Part shown: piece by piece, positions 27,009 through 36,208 of the stretch | How the letters are laid out: each line of letters starts with the position of its first letter | Numbering within the stretch: position 1 is the stretch's first letter | DNA from: Lysinibacillus telephonicus | Lineage (GTDB): Bacteria > Bacillota > Bacilli > Bacillales_A > Planococcaceae | Length of the DNA stretch: 64,000 nucleotides | Assembly: GCF_003966145.1 (NCBI RefSeq) | Contig: NZ_RXNR01000021.1 | Coordinates: forward strand, 1 to 64,000 | Direction: 5' to 3' | Notes under the pieces: model-generated | Told to the model about the DNA's origin: nothing | The model's input: only the letters and a program-made list of their open reading frames with translations | Database searches by the model: none | Made by a program: the position numbers and the translations under genes

Positions 27009-27491
27009 CTACAAGTTCAAAATGCGTTTCCACCATTGTCCATCCTCAAACAAAATATAGACATAATTTAATTTTTCGGATCCATTTTTATACGTAATTT
27101 CCCAAACTGGACCTACATCCTCAAAGCCTAATTTTGTATGAAGAATTTCTTTTACTTCCTCTTCATTATTCAAAACCGATAAAGCTTGTTCCTCCGTAAT
27201 GCCGTTCTGCATAAATACTTCCTCAATTAAGTTTTCTTCTAAACTCGTTGGAACAAAAACTGCTTTTTCTTTACCATTTTCGTCTACCCCGAAAACAGTA
27301 ACATACGGCTTATTACCATTATAAACATAGCTTTCCGATACCTCAGCAAGCGAACCTGATGATATTGCAAGTTCTTCTGCTTGCTTCTCGATTTTATTAA
27401 ATGGAGCATCGGCTTTCCAAATTACGAGAACTGAAATAACAAGTGACAAAGATAGAATAAATACGGAAATGAAAATTATCCAGTTTTTCAT
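27009..27491 (-). CDS. ypmB: YpmB family membrane-anchored protein (DUF5590/PepSY-like)
   Basis: 160 residues: one N-terminal membrane helix (about 5-27) then an extracytoplasmic region with two PepSY-like repeats. It matches the B. subtilis YpmB in size and place between dinG and aspB. The function is unknown; PepSY-type domains often modulate proteases or redox proteins. The aspB start is 11 bases downstream, so the gene is within the operon. No lipobox is visible. Confidence 0.8.
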   Translation of the reverse strand: MKNWIIFISVFILSLSLVISVLVIWKADAPFNKIEKQAEELAISSGSLAEVSESYVYNGNKPYVTVFGVDENGKEKAVFVPTSLEENLIEEVFMQNGITEEQALSVLNNEEEVKEILHTKLGFEDVGPVWEITYKNGSEKLNYVYILFEDGQWWKRILNL

Positions 27492-27518
27492 TGAATCACC
27501 TTTATATAAATAACTTGA

Positions 27519-30335
27519 TTATATTTCATTTTTGTCTACCTGCTTTCTTTCCTCATCTTTGATATTATACCAATGTTCTATCTCTAAAACCATATCTTGA
27601 AGGGGTAGTTTATGCACAGAAATGTTAGGTAATGCACGTAAAAATTCTACTCCATACGATTTCGTTTCAATTCGGCGATCAAGTACAATAAAAACTCCTT
27701 TGTCTTGGGAGGATCGAATGAGTCGTCCAAAGCCTTGTTTAAAGCGTAATATTGCCTCTGGTAATGAAAGTTCTGTAAATGCATTTCGACCTTGCTGCTG
27801 CAATATTTGCGATTTTGCTTTAAAAGTTGGTTCTTCGGGAGCAGAAAATGGCAGGCGTACAACAATAACTGAGGACAACCCCTCCCCTGGAACATCTACC
27901 CCCTCCCAAAAACTATTTGTCCCAAATAACACAGAATGACTAAACTTTTGGAAAGATTTTAATAAACGCATGCGGCTACCGCTCGTAACCCCTTGTGCAA
28001 ACAGCATATAATCATGAAGAAGCTCGCTTTCTTGTATAAGTTCCACCGTTTTTCTTAACATATCTTGTGAAGTAAATAAAACAAAACAGCGACCCTCAGT
28101 TGTGCGTACGATTCTTGTAATAGCCAATGCCACGGATTCTATATAATTAGTCTGTGATACTGTTTGAATGTCTGGCATATCATTTACGATAAAAGCTCGA
28201 GCACCTTTATAGTAATGGGCAGGAGCCTGAAGCTTAAGCAATGGCACTTCATTATGAATACCTAACTGATTTGCAATAAAGCGATCATTATTTGGCACTG
28301 TTAATGTTCCAGACGTCCAAATAATGGCGTTATTTTTTCTAATCGGATCAAATAGTTGCCGAATAGTTGCTGCTAAATTAATTGGTTTTTTCAAAACACG
28401 GATACTACCTGGGACATTTCGACGATCTAACTCAATCCAAGTTGAATAGTCTTCATTTGCTTTTAGGAAAATTTCTTCCCACTCTGCTAGTTTCACTTTA
28501 AATTCTCGAACCCAGTATTCCCATTGCTCTAAAATCAATTGATGCTCTGGAGCTATTTGCTCGATATCTTTTTTGAAAATGACAGCAGCTTGTTCAGCTA
28601 AATCAATCCAACTTTGCATCACATCTGATACATTTCTTAATAATTCTTTATTTAGCGATAGTTCTGATAAAAAGGCTGTTTGCTTTGTGTCACCCATTGT
28701 ATTGCGAGGGATTTCTTTAATGGAAACCAAAATTTCCTGCATTGATTTATCAAACAATTCACCCATACGAATAAAATTCTTTTCTAGTTGATGAAAAAAT
28801 GATAATGGGACGCGCTGCTTCTTTAAAGCAATTTTTTGAAATACTGATAATAATTGATTGTCAGTAGACAGTCCAATTTGACCGAATAAATACTTCCAAT
28901 TTGTAAAAGAAAATATCGATTCATCTCTGTTTACAGCTGCCTGAATAAATTGATGTGCTTCATCAATTACCCAGCCATCAATATGATGAAAGATTGGCTC
29001 GTGTCGCACAAGATCGGCTATTAGCATCGAATGGTTTGTCACGATGATATCGGCGTCTTTACTTTCATCAATTGCTCTCTCATAATAATCAAATCGGTTT
29101 TTCTTTTGATGTTGAGTATCTGAGCTTTTTCGAATTTTATCGATAAATAATTGTCCGCCGCCAGAAACATTTAATTCAGACAAATCACCTGTTTCTGTTT
29201 TCGTCAACCATACTAATACTTGTAAAATCGTTAAAGTCTCATCATAGGAAGAATCTTTTGATCTCATTAATTGCTCAAAGACACCGACATCTATATAATT
29301 TTTCTTCCCTTTTAGACGCGTTACGTTAATTTGGGTGCCTAAAATTTTTTCCGCCTTCGGAATCTCACTTGATAAAAGCTGCTCAAGCAAATGGGATGTA
29401 TACGTACTAATACATACTTTTCCTTTATTTTGTTTTGCATAAATAATAGTTGGTATTAGGTAACCTATTGTTTTTCCAATACCCGTTGACGCTTCAATCA
29501 AAACTTCAGATTTGTTATTTAAATTTCTCCATATTGCATCCATCATTTGAAATTGTTCTGGACGTTCTTCAAAATTTGGAACCTTTTTATTTAATAAAGA
29601 AATTTTTTCATCAGTTGTAGTTGGATAGTTTAATTCCTTTTGTTCAATTTTTTTATGAGTGGATTGTTTTCTTAACGCTATTTTTTTGTAATAAATGATA
29701 TTTGAATCATCCTGAACTTGATTTCTTCGCAATTGCAATGCTTCAAAAAATAATTGCGATAAATTTGTTTTTAGCTGAAATGATTTTTTATGCAGCTGCT
29801 CCAACGTTGAAAGCGGTAATGTTAACAATTCCTCCCAACATCTTTTTAGAAGAAATGCACAAGCTTTTGCATCATCATCTGCACGGTGCGCATTTTCTAA
29901 TGGAATATTTAAATCTGCTGCCAAGTCCCCAAGTTTATAACTTAATGAATTGGGAAATAAAATTTTTACCAGCTCCACCGTATCAATCTTTTTGCCATTC
30001 CATTTCGGCATGCCGGCACGTTTGAATTCAGCTTGCAAAAACGATAAATCGAAATCTGTATTATGTGCTACAAAAATCGCATCTTGCAACAATTCATATA
30101 TATAGTCAGCATGTGCTTCAAAAGGCAATGCATCTTTTACGTCTGCATCAGTAATATTTGTTAAATCTTGAATAAATAAAGGAATTGGTTTTCCTGGATG
30201 AATGAAAGATGTAAAAGTCTTCTCTATACACCAATCTTTCATAATTACAATTGCTATTTGAATCATTCGATCGCCAGTAGCTTGCGAATGACCCGTCGTT
30301 TCAATATCAACAATGGCATATTTTTGACTTTCCAT
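27519..30335 (-). CDS. dinG: DinG-type exonuclease-helicase
   Basis: 938 residues from ATG at 30333-30335 (MESQKYAIVDIETTG), which matches the family start; an upstream extension of 18 residues is unlikely. Residues 1-165 form a DEDDh 3'-5' exonuclease (VDIETTG, AHNTDFDLSF, HRADDDA). The helicase-like part has Walker A STGIGKT and a DEAH box (VIDEAHQF), with the C-terminal FGRLIRSSQDKG motif. The iron-sulfur cysteines of E. coli DinG are absent between Walker A and B, as in known Firmicutes DinG proteins, which act mainly as nucleases. The operon continues with ypmB-aspB-asnS. Confidence 0.92.
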   Translation of the reverse strand: MESQKYAIVDIETTGHSQATGDRMIQIAIVIMKDWCIEKTFTSFIHPGKPIPLFIQDLTNITDADVKDALPFEAHADYIYELLQDAIFVAHNTDFDLSFLQAEFKRAGMPKWNGKKIDTVELVKILFPNSLSYKLGDLAADLNIPLENAHRADDDAKACAFLLKRCWEELLTLPLSTLEQLHKKSFQLKTNLSQLFFEALQLRRNQVQDDSNIIYYKKIALRKQSTHKKIEQKELNYPTTTDEKISLLNKKVPNFEERPEQFQMMDAIWRNLNNKSEVLIEASTGIGKTIGYLIPTIIYAKQNKGKVCISTYTSHLLEQLLSSEIPKAEKILGTQINVTRLKGKKNYIDVGVFEQLMRSKDSSYDETLTILQVLVWLTKTETGDLSELNVSGGGQLFIDKIRKSSDTQHQKKNRFDYYERAIDESKDADIIVTNHSMLIADLVRHEPIFHHIDGWVIDEAHQFIQAAVNRDESIFSFTNWKYLFGQIGLSTDNQLLSVFQKIALKKQRVPLSFFHQLEKNFIRMGELFDKSMQEILVSIKEIPRNTMGDTKQTAFLSELSLNKELLRNVSDVMQSWIDLAEQAAVIFKKDIEQIAPEHQLILEQWEYWVREFKVKLAEWEEIFLKANEDYSTWIELDRRNVPGSIRVLKKPINLAATIRQLFDPIRKNNAIIWTSGTLTVPNNDRFIANQLGIHNEVPLLKLQAPAHYYKGARAFIVNDMPDIQTVSQTNYIESVALAITRIVRTTEGRCFVLFTSQDMLRKTVELIQESELLHDYMLFAQGVTSGSRMRLLKSFQKFSHSVLFGTNSFWEGVDVPGEGLSSVIVVRLPFSAPEEPTFKAKSQILQQQGRNAFTELSLPEAILRFKQGFGRLIRSSQDKGVFIVLDRRIETKSYGVEFLRALPNISVHKLPLQDMVLEIEHWYNIKDEERKQVDKNEI

Positions 30336-30621
30336 CTTTTTTCTCAACTCACAATTTAAATAATTATAATGGAATTTTATCATATTCAAATGTAGCGGTC
30401 ATGCTTTACCTAGGCTTTATAATTGATAATTTATTTAGCAATTAAATACAATTCAATTACTTCTTGTTTGTTTTTCACTAATCAGAAAAAATGCCACTAT
30501 AATTTTATTTAAATTGACACGGGAATGTAAATTAAATATATGTGTTTTAATTCTGTCAAAAACGCTGCAATACAAAAATACGAAAATTAAAAACTCACTG
30601 AATTTATGCATAAAAATATAA
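30336..30621. other. AT-rich intergenic stretch, no gene seen
   Basis: Between the dinG start and the permease terminator I see only AT-rich sequence. It must hold the dinG promoter, but no clear -35/-10 pair stands out. No ORF with a ribosome site was found. Confidence 0.5.
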
Positions 30622-30672
30622 AGCATGTATCAAATGATTGCCATGTAATCATTGATACACGCTATTTTTTTT
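30622..30672 (-). terminator. Terminator of the nucleobase permease gene
   Basis: AGCATGTATCAAATGATT (30622-30639) pairs with AATCATTGATACACGCT (30647-30663) with one bulge and one mismatch. T-rich sequence flanks both sides, so it is probably bidirectional. Confidence 0.75.
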
Positions 30673-30705
30673 AAGTTATATCAGATTTTTCAGAAAACTA
30701 ACCAC

Positions 30706-31983
30706 TTATTCATCCCACTTTATAAATATTTCTAAACCTACAGAGATAAGAACACCCATTATAAAACCATTAGATAGTAATGGCTGAAAATATACAGGAA
30801 ATATTTTAAAAAGGTCAACGTCTAAATTCATAATACAAACACCTATCAATACCGGTGCGGCTAGGCGATGTATTGTAACCGAATTAAAAATGTAGCCATT
30901 TAAACTTTTTAAAGATGTTCCAAATAATTGTAGGTAAGCCACGAATAACACTGCATTACCTACTGTAACGGGCAAAGTAGCTAATAGTGATCCTAAAAAA
31001 GGGATAATCCCCAAAACTGCCATTAGTCCGCCACCTATAATAAACGGTTTTCGATCAAAAATTCGAGTACTTTCCAAAAATCCAATTGAAGAAGCAAATG
31101 GTGCATAAGAGACAAGTCCTAATACGGCGGCAACAATTGAGTAGCTGCCTGTAAGTAAATAAGATCTATCCAAGGAACTTTGAGAAATCTTTTCTTCAAG
31201 AAGATTTGACGCAGCTTGAACAGAAGCAATCGTATTACTTAAATTAATAATACTTGCTAAAAATGTAATCGCAATAATCCCAATATTTAAATTAGGTGTA
31301 CCTAACGGAAATAACGTTAAACTTAAAGAACCTTGAGTAGATATTGCTTGTTCTGTAGGAAATAGGAGTAAATATAAAATCCAACCGACAACCATTCCTA
31401 TTAATATAGCAAAATTACTAATAAGATTTTTCCCTTTAATCTTAATAAAACTTACTAAAAGTACAATACCAACAGAAAATAAACTTATCGGTATATCAAG
31501 TTCACCCTCTGGAGAAACCTTTAGCATCCCGGTAAAAAATATAATTATAAGTTGAAATGTTAATAAAAATAAATATACAGTCATGACCATTGGAGTGAAA
31601 ATCTTTTGTATGTAGCTTACAAGCTTAAAAGCACCTAAAATTAATACAACTGCCCCTGCTAACAACATTCCTGTTGCGATACCACCACCAATAGCTGGAA
31701 GACTCATGCCCATTGCTGAAGCCGACAAACAAAGGTTTAACACCAATCCCCACATAACCCCTGAATGCCCTTCCATTAATGGATAACGGTGTCCAATATA
31801 TCCTTGTAGCATACAAGCTATTCCAGTAAAGATTAAAGAACTTCTAAGGATAGTTGCAATCTCGCTTTGTGGTAAATCAAAAGCAGTCCCAACTGAAATA
31901 GGCACAACTATCGTATTGGCAAAAATAAAAAATAACCACTGCAACGAAGCAAAGGCTGTTGTTAAATAAGATAACTGATTCAA
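30706..31983 (-). CDS. NCS2-family nucleobase:cation symporter (purine/pyrimidine permease)
   Basis: 425 residues with about 12-14 hydrophobic helices. Features of the uracil/xanthine permease (NCS2) family are seen, including the GHRYPLMEGHSGVMWG region near residue 65 and the NLSNTIASVQAASNL segment near residue 245, near where the family's substrate-binding acid lies. The start is TTG with GGTGGAG upstream. Substrate (uracil, xanthine, urate or guanine) cannot be decided. No purine riboswitch is recognisable in the leader. It is not part of the conserved dinG-pan neighbourhood of B. subtilis and looks like an insertion there. It has its own terminator. Confidence 0.8.
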   Translation of the reverse strand: MNQLSYLTTAFASLQWLFFIFANTIVVPISVGTAFDLPQSEIATILRSSLIFTGIACMLQGYIGHRYPLMEGHSGVMWGLVLNLCLSASAMGMSLPAIGGGIATGMLLAGAVVLILGAFKLVSYIQKIFTPMVMTVYLFLLTFQLIIIFFTGMLKVSPEGELDIPISLFSVGIVLLVSFIKIKGKNLISNFAILIGMVVGWILYLLLFPTEQAISTQGSLSLTLFPLGTPNLNIGIIAITFLASIINLSNTIASVQAASNLLEEKISQSSLDRSYLLTGSYSIVAAVLGLVSYAPFASSIGFLESTRIFDRKPFIIGGGLMAVLGIIPFLGSLLATLPVTVGNAVLFVAYLQLFGTSLKSLNGYIFNSVTIHRLAAPVLIGVCIMNLDVDLFKIFPVYFQPLLSNGFIMGVLISVGLEIFIKWDE

Positions 31984-32059
31984 AAGACTCCACCAGCCTT
32001 TCGCATTAATTTACAAAAATACTGGATAGATCCTTTACTAATAAAATGAATTTGATTGT

Positions 32060-32130
32060 TCAAAGTATATCCCCCCATCTATACTTTAATTTACCGGTTG
32101 AAAGATTTGCCCCTTACAAACTCCCACCGA
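32060..32130 (-). promoter_or_regulatory. Candidate structured leader of the permease gene
   Basis: On the minus strand, a nested fold is closed by CGGT/ACCG with an inner TTTG-TAAGGGG-CAAA hairpin. It is followed by a second hairpin with arms AAAGTATA and TATACTTT around a GATGGGGGGA loop. The two hairpins lie 75-150 bases before the permease start. I compared it by eye with purine, preQ1, tetrahydrofolate and guanidine riboswitches and saw no match. Regulation by it is inference. Confidence 0.35.
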
Positions 32131-32140
32131 TACATAATAA

Positions 32141-32171
32141 AAAACATGGTTTCCATATTATTGGAAACCAT
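32141..32171 (-). terminator. Rho-independent terminator
   Basis: ATGGTTTCCA (32146-32155) pairs with TGGAAACCAT (32162-32171), with T5-6 following on the minus strand. It lies just upstream of the permease leader. Confidence 0.75.
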
Positions 32172-32277
32172 ATCCATATGGTAAAACAAATTACTAAATA
32201 TTTCTATATATAATTATAAGTTATTCCTACCTAATATTTAGACTTAAGATTTACGAACGATAGCTCATTTAAAGCTT

Positions 32278-32325
32278 AAAAACCTCAAAAAAGGCACTTT
32301 ATTAAAGTAACCTTATTCGAGGTTT
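32278..32325 (-). terminator. Rho-independent terminator, long stem
   Basis: AAACCTC and GAGGTTT close a stem with a second AAGG-ACTTTA/TAAAGT-CCTT helix inside. A T-run follows on the minus strand. It is the second of three leftward terminators between panD and the permease. Confidence 0.7.
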
Positions 32326-32361
32326 AGTTCAGAAATTATGTAAAGAGAATATTTATCAATA

Positions 32362-32474
32362 AAATAAAAAGAGCAGGGGCTCATCTCCCTGCTCGCTACA
32401 TAAGCATTCCGACAAATCCGTGTCGTAATGAATGCTTTGTTTGTAAAGTATATACTTTACTTGGTTTGGCACCA
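32362..32474 (-). ncRNA. Candidate small RNA of about 113 nt downstream of panD
   Basis: A promoter at 32481-32509 would start an RNA at about 32474 that ends at a strong terminator (32371-32394 plus T5). Inside are GTAAAGTATATACTTTAC (32443-32460, perfect 18-bp palindrome) and a hairpin with arms AAGCATTC/GAATGCTT plus CGAC/GTCG (32402-32437). There is no ORF with a ribosome site. Own promoter, three stem-loops and terminator fit a trans-acting small RNA. A leader of the distant permease gene is less likely because three terminators intervene. No known family was recognised. Confidence 0.6.
32371..32394 (-). terminator. Terminator of the candidate small RNA and panBCD
   Basis: GAGCAGGG (32371-32378) pairs with CCCTGCTC (32387-32394); T5 and an AT-rich tail follow on the minus strand. 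Confidence 0.85.
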
Positions 32475-32480
32475 AAGAAC

Positions 32481-32509
32481 ATTATAACTAATTTATGAAG
32501 AAAAAGCAA
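32481..32509 (-). promoter_or_regulatory. Promoter between panD and the small RNA
   Basis: Minus-strand TTGCTT (32504-32509) and TATAAT (32481-32486) are separated by 17 bp. It starts 10 bases past the panD stop and points away from pan genes. Confidence 0.7.
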
Positions 32510-32518
32510 TAATAATTT

Positions 32519-32902
32519 TTATTTCACCGTTGCTTCTGGCTCGTAATGAATCATTTCTTTAATCGTATTACGCTCCCCCATTATTGCTACTGTCGGTTGA
32601 TGATTTGCTGCTTCCTCATTCGTGACGTAGACATAGGAAATAATTATTACGATATCACCTTTTTGAACAAGTCTCGCAGCAGCACCATTTACACAAATAA
32701 CACCACTTCCTCGTTCTCCTGCTATAATATATGTTTCAAATCTTGCACCATTATTGTTATTTACAACATGAACCTTTTCATTTGGCAGCATTCCTACAGC
32801 ATCAAGAATATCTTCATCAATTGTAATGGATCCTACATAATTTAAGTCTGCCTGCGTTACTTGTGCACGGTGTATTTTACTATTCATCATCATTCTAAAC
32901 AT
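32519..32902 (-). CDS. panD: Aspartate 1-decarboxylase precursor
   Basis: 127 residues, the standard PanD length. The self-cleavage site is Gly24-Ser25 in YVGSITID; Ser25 becomes the pyruvoyl cofactor. The substrate-binding Lys9 and Arg-containing helices near the start are present ([17 protein letters not shown]). The enzyme makes beta-alanine from aspartate for pantothenate and CoA. The start codon overlaps the panC stop region (shared base 32902). It is the last gene of panB-panC-panD. Confidence 0.96.
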   Translation of the reverse strand: MFRMMMNSKIHRAQVTQADLNYVGSITIDEDILDAVGMLPNEKVHVVNNNNGARFETYIIAGERGSGVICVNGAAARLVQKGDIVIIISYVYVTNEEAANHQPTVAIMGERNTIKEMIHYEPEATVK

Positions 32903-33756
32903 TATGCTTCCCCTTTTAATGAAAAAATAATATTATCTATTAATCTTGTTTTTCCGATATAGACTGCTGCCGCAATTAGATATTGTTTTGTTTTATCAGT
33001 AACAGGTTTTAAATCTGGATAAGCTAAAATTTGCAAATAATCGATTTTACCGGATGTATATTTTTCAATATGCTTCGTTGCAGAATCAATTGCTACCTCA
33101 CTATTTTGATTTGCTTCAAATTGTTCCTTGGCAATGAGCAATGCCTCATAAATGGCTGGTGCTTCTTTGCGCTCGACCTCAGTTAAATAAACATTTCGTG
33201 AGGATTTTGCCAACCCATCTTCTTCACGTACAATTGGAACCGTACGAATTTCTAATGGGAAATTGTAATCTCTAACAAGTGTTTGTATAATAGCAACTTG
33301 TTGTGCATCCTTTTGACCAAAATATGCTCTAGTCGGTTCTACTATATGAAATAATTTTGATACTACCTGAAGAACCCCATCAAAATGTCCCGGTCTTGAG
33401 GCGCCGCATAAAATCTCCGCCTGTCTTCCCGCACGAATTTTAATGCCTCCATCTGTCGGATACATTTCCTCAATGTCCGGCGCAAAAATAATGTCTACCC
33501 CCGCTGATTCAGCAAGTTTTTTGTCACGTTCTAAATCTCGTGGATAAGATTCAAAATCTTCATTTGGTCCAAACTGTGTTGGATTGACAAAAATACTCAT
33601 CACTACAACATCATTTTCAAGCCGCGCATTACTGGCTAATGTTAAATGTCCTTCATGCAAGTAGCCCATTGTTGGAACAAGCCCAATTGTTTTCCCTTCT
33701 GATTTTTCTTTTTTTATAATTAATTTTAGTTGCTCTATCGTTGTAATGACTTTCAA
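32902..33756 (-). CDS. panC: Pantothenate synthetase
   Basis: 284 residues of the cytidylyltransferase-like superfamily. The HIGH-type motif lies in [10 protein letters not shown] (about 28-37), the KMSKS-like loop is AKSSRN (about 187), and [15 protein letters not shown] contacts substrate. It joins pantoate and beta-alanine with ATP in the cytoplasm. It overlaps panB by 4 bases (ATGA) and abuts panD, so the three genes are translationally coupled. Confidence 0.96.
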   Translation of the reverse strand: MKVITTIEQLKLIIKKEKSEGKTIGLVPTMGYLHEGHLTLASNARLENDVVVMSIFVNPTQFGPNEDFESYPRDLERDKKLAESAGVDIIFAPDIEEMYPTDGGIKIRAGRQAEILCGASRPGHFDGVLQVVSKLFHIVEPTRAYFGQKDAQQVAIIQTLVRDYNFPLEIRTVPIVREEDGLAKSSRNVYLTEVERKEAPAIYEALLIAKEQFEANQNSEVAIDSATKHIEKYTSGKIDYLQILAYPDLKPVTDKTKQYLIAAAVYIGKTRLIDNIIFSLKGEA

Positions 33757-34592
33757 TATTTAACGCCCCCGTAAATTTGCGCTAATGCTTCTTCCTTCAT
33801 CGTGAAGCTATGTGCAATAGTTGGGAACTCTTTTTTTCTTACTGCATCTGTATATGCTTTTATGCCGCGCTCGACCTCATCACCTACAAATGCAAAGCCT
33901 TCTACAAATTTTGGGATATGATGTTTCCCAAAATGAAGTAAATCGTGGAAAACAAGCACTTGCCCATCTGCATGAGGGCCTGCTCCAATTCCTATTGTTG
34001 GTATTGTTAATTCCTTTGAAATTGCTTCCGTTAACTGGTATGGGATACATTCCAGAACGACTGCACAAGCTCCTGCAGCTTCACAAGCTTTTGCATCTTG
34101 TATTATTTTCGTTGCTTGTTCTGCCGTCTTTCCTTGTACTTTGTAGCCCCCTAGGACACCAGCTGACTGTGGCTGCAAACCTAAATGTGCCACTACTGGA
34201 ATTCCTGCGCTCGTTAACTTTTTTATCGCTACGCAGACTTTACCAGCACCTTCAAGTTTTAAAGCATTTGCACCTGTTTCCTGCATTAATCTTACTGCGG
34301 TATTTAATGTGCTATTTACATCTCCGTGATAAGAACCAAACGGCATATCGACTACTACAAATGTATCCTTTGCTCCCCGCCGAACCGCTTTTGAATGGTG
34401 AATCATATCTTCAACAGTCACTGGCATTGTTGAATCATAGCCGAGAACAACCATTCCTAAAGAGTCGCCGACTAAAATCATATCGACACCCGACTCTTCT
34501 GAAAATTTAGCGGCTGGGTAATCATATGCTGTAATCATGACGATTTTTTCCCCTTGCGCCTTCATTTTCAAAAAATCACTTGTACTTTTCAT
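33753..34592 (-). CDS. panB: 3-methyl-2-oxobutanoate hydroxymethyltransferase
   Basis: 279 residues, a TIM-barrel PanB. Metal and substrate motifs are [27 protein letters not shown] (metal Asp) and [19 protein letters not shown]. It transfers a hydroxymethyl group from methylene-tetrahydrofolate to ketoisovalerate, the first committed step of pantothenate synthesis. AGGAGGAAAAA precedes the ATG. It is the first gene of panBCD. No clear promoter was identified in the 190 bases upstream. Confidence 0.96.
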   Translation of the reverse strand: MKSTSDFLKMKAQGEKIVMITAYDYPAAKFSEESGVDMILVGDSLGMVVLGYDSTMPVTVEDMIHHSKAVRRGAKDTFVVVDMPFGSYHGDVNSTLNTAVRLMQETGANALKLEGAGKVCVAIKKLTSAGIPVVAHLGLQPQSAGVLGGYKVQGKTAEQATKIIQDAKACEAAGACAVVLECIPYQLTEAISKELTIPTIGIGAGPHADGQVLVFHDLLHFGKHHIPKFVEGFAFVGDEVERGIKAYTDAVRKKEFPTIAHSFTMKEEALAQIYGGVKY

Positions 34593-34742
34593 CTGTTTTT
34601 CCTCCTTTTAGAAAGAAGAAAACAAAGATTAATTACGCATTAGTGAAATTTCCCGCATTTTGCTTCCAACTTCCTAAATTGGAATTTCAATAATTAGAAA
34701 AACTAAATTTTTGCCTAATAGCTAAAATCCTTGTTTTTCTTA

Positions 34743-34778
34743 TGCGAATACCCAAAAAACTATCCTTTTCTATTCGCA
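34743..34778. other. Inverted repeat upstream of panB
   Basis: TGCGAATA (34743-34750) and TATTCGCA (34771-34778) form a perfect 8-bp inverted repeat with a 20-base spacer, about 150 bases before panB. It could be a weak hairpin or an operator. No function is recognised. Confidence 0.4.
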
Positions 34779-34781
34779 AAT

Positions 34782-34817
34782 AAAAATACCCTTCTGCTCA
34801 AAATGGACAGAAGGGTA
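34782..34817 (-). terminator. Leftward terminator between birA and panB
   Basis: TACCCTTCTG (34787-34796) pairs with CAGAAGGGTA (34808-34817), with T5 following on the minus strand. It should end transcripts coming from the birA side before panB. Confidence 0.8.
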
Positions 34818-34940
34818 GCGTCATACGAAAAATTACAAATTTAACGCGTGTTGTTTTCTTCCGTCCCTGTCTTTGTTTGATCAAGGCAGATCTTTTTAGT
34901 AGTTTGTAAGGTTTTTCGGTACAGTTCAATGAAATCAATT

Positions 34941-35070
34941 ACGTCTTGGCAAACCAGCGTCCGGATTTAGGACTCGTGTTTACACGAGACAACTCCTTTA
35001 CGAAATCGCATGACTCGCCGGAGGCATTATCTTCATTCAGTTGGGGTTTAGACCCCCACTGAATGAAGAT
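34941..35070 (+). repeat. Structured intergenic repeat, copy 1
   Basis: It shares its core with 62664-62772: GCG-CC-GATTT, then TCCT, AAATC, TGAC, CCGGAGGCAT and CTTCATTC. Three helices are seen: GATTT/AAATC enclosing CTCGTG/CACGAG, a CCGGAGG segment, and a long ATCTTCATTCAGT...ACTGAATGAAGAT stem (35029-35070). No ORF is supported between 34818 and 35224. The stretch 34845-34940 has no assigned content. Confidence 0.6.
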
Positions 35071-35224
35071 TGTTGATACTGTCCTTACCGCTACTATAAC
35101 AAGTTTTGAAGAAAACGTATAGTAATTTTTAGACTAATATTCTTTTTTATATTATGGCATTAACACGGTAGTAATTTTTATACTTAAAGACAAAAGTTAG
35201 GTACAAGAACCTACCGATTAAAGA

Positions 35225-36208
35225 TCATTTTATTTCAATATCAGCAGAGTAGACATTTTTTATTTCTCCATTTGCCAACTTGATTTCCAGAACCCCAGAA
35301 TCCGTTATCCCAATGGCTTTACCTTCAATCACTTCACGTAAAGTAGTTGCTTTTATTTGCTTTCCAATTGTACCAGAGGCCTCTTCCCATAAAGTTTTTA
35401 TTGGGGCAAACCCTTCATGAATATATTGATCAGAATAACGTTCCAAATTATTTAATATTGCAGCAACTAGCTGAGCACGATCAATTGACAGCCCTTCCTC
35501 AATTGAAACAGATGTGGCAATAGTTTGCAGTTCTTCTGGAAACTCAGCAAGCTGCTGGTTAACATTAATGCCAATTCCGATGAGCAATGCTTGAACACGA
35601 TCCATTTCTGCAATCATTTCAGTCAAAATCCCTGTACATTTTCGACCTTTAATTAAAATATCATTTGGCCACTTAATATATGGAGTGAAATTTGTATACA
35701 ATGATTTCATAGCATTTACAATTGCAACAGCAGCTACTAAAGTAAATTGTGGTGCCTGATGCGGCAATACATCGGGTTTGATGATTACCGTCATCCAAAT
35801 ACCTTTACCTTCCGTTGATTCCCAAGGACGAGCCATTCTGCCTTTGCCAGCAGTTTGAGTTTCAGCAATAACAATTGTTCCATCAACAGCACCTTGCCGT
35901 GCTAATTCATGTGCAATCGTTTGAGTGGAAGTACATTCCTCTAAATAGTGAATCGATTGGCCAAAGCGTTTAGTGGCAAGAAATGAAGTAATTCTAGCAG
36001 GATCCACTTTATCAGGCTTCGCTGTTAATATATAACCCTTTTTCTTTATTGTATCAAATGTATAGCCTTCCTCTTGCAAGGTTTGCAGATGCTTCCATAT
36101 AGCTGTTCGGGATATTCCTAATTGTTCTGCTAAATATTGGCCAGAAAGCGGCTCTCCATTAGCAAAAAGGAAACGTTTCAGTATTTCATCCTTCATTGAT
36201 AAAGTCAT
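35225..36208 (-). CDS. birA: Biotin-protein ligase and biotin operon repressor BirA
   Basis: 327 residues. The N-terminal winged helix-turn-helix (about 10-65, SGQYLAEQLGISRTAIWKHL) is followed by the ligase domain with biotinyl-AMP loop GKGRMARPW (near 120) and KWPNDILI. A small C-terminal SH3-like domain closes the protein. It attaches biotin to acetyl-CoA carboxylase and represses biotin genes when loaded. It overlaps cca by 23 bases. An ATG four codons in is an alternative start. Last gene of the bshA-cca-birA unit. Confidence 0.95.
   Translation of the reverse strand: MTLSMKDEILKRFLFANGEPLSGQYLAEQLGISRTAIWKHLQTLQEEGYTFDTIKKKGYILTAKPDKVDPARITSFLATKRFGQSIHYLEECTSTQTIAHELARQGAVDGTIVIAETQTAGKGRMARPWESTEGKGIWMTVIIKPDVLPHQAPQFTLVAAVAIVNAMKSLYTNFTPYIKWPNDILIKGRKCTGILTEMIAEMDRVQALLIGIGINVNQQLAEFPEELQTIATSVSIEEGLSIDRAQLVAAILNNLERYSDQYIHEGFAPIKTLWEEASGTIGKQIKATTLREVIEGKAIGITDSGVLEIKLANGEIKNVYSADIEIK

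Noticed and set aside
31984-32275. Purine riboswitch upstream of the NCS2 permease
   Set aside because: The conserved junction strings of the purine aptamer were not found on the transcribed strand. Only generic hairpins are visible.
33821-34510. A 229-codon open frame on the plus strand
   Set aside because: It is the antisense of panB, leucine-rich with no ribosome site. panB on the other strand is unmistakable.
34845-35075. Possible tmRNA, 6S RNA or T-box between birA and panB
   Set aside because: No tmRNA tag or ends, no 6S bubble layout, and no T-box AGGGTGG motif. The sequence shares blocks with 62643-62772 and is better described as a repeat.
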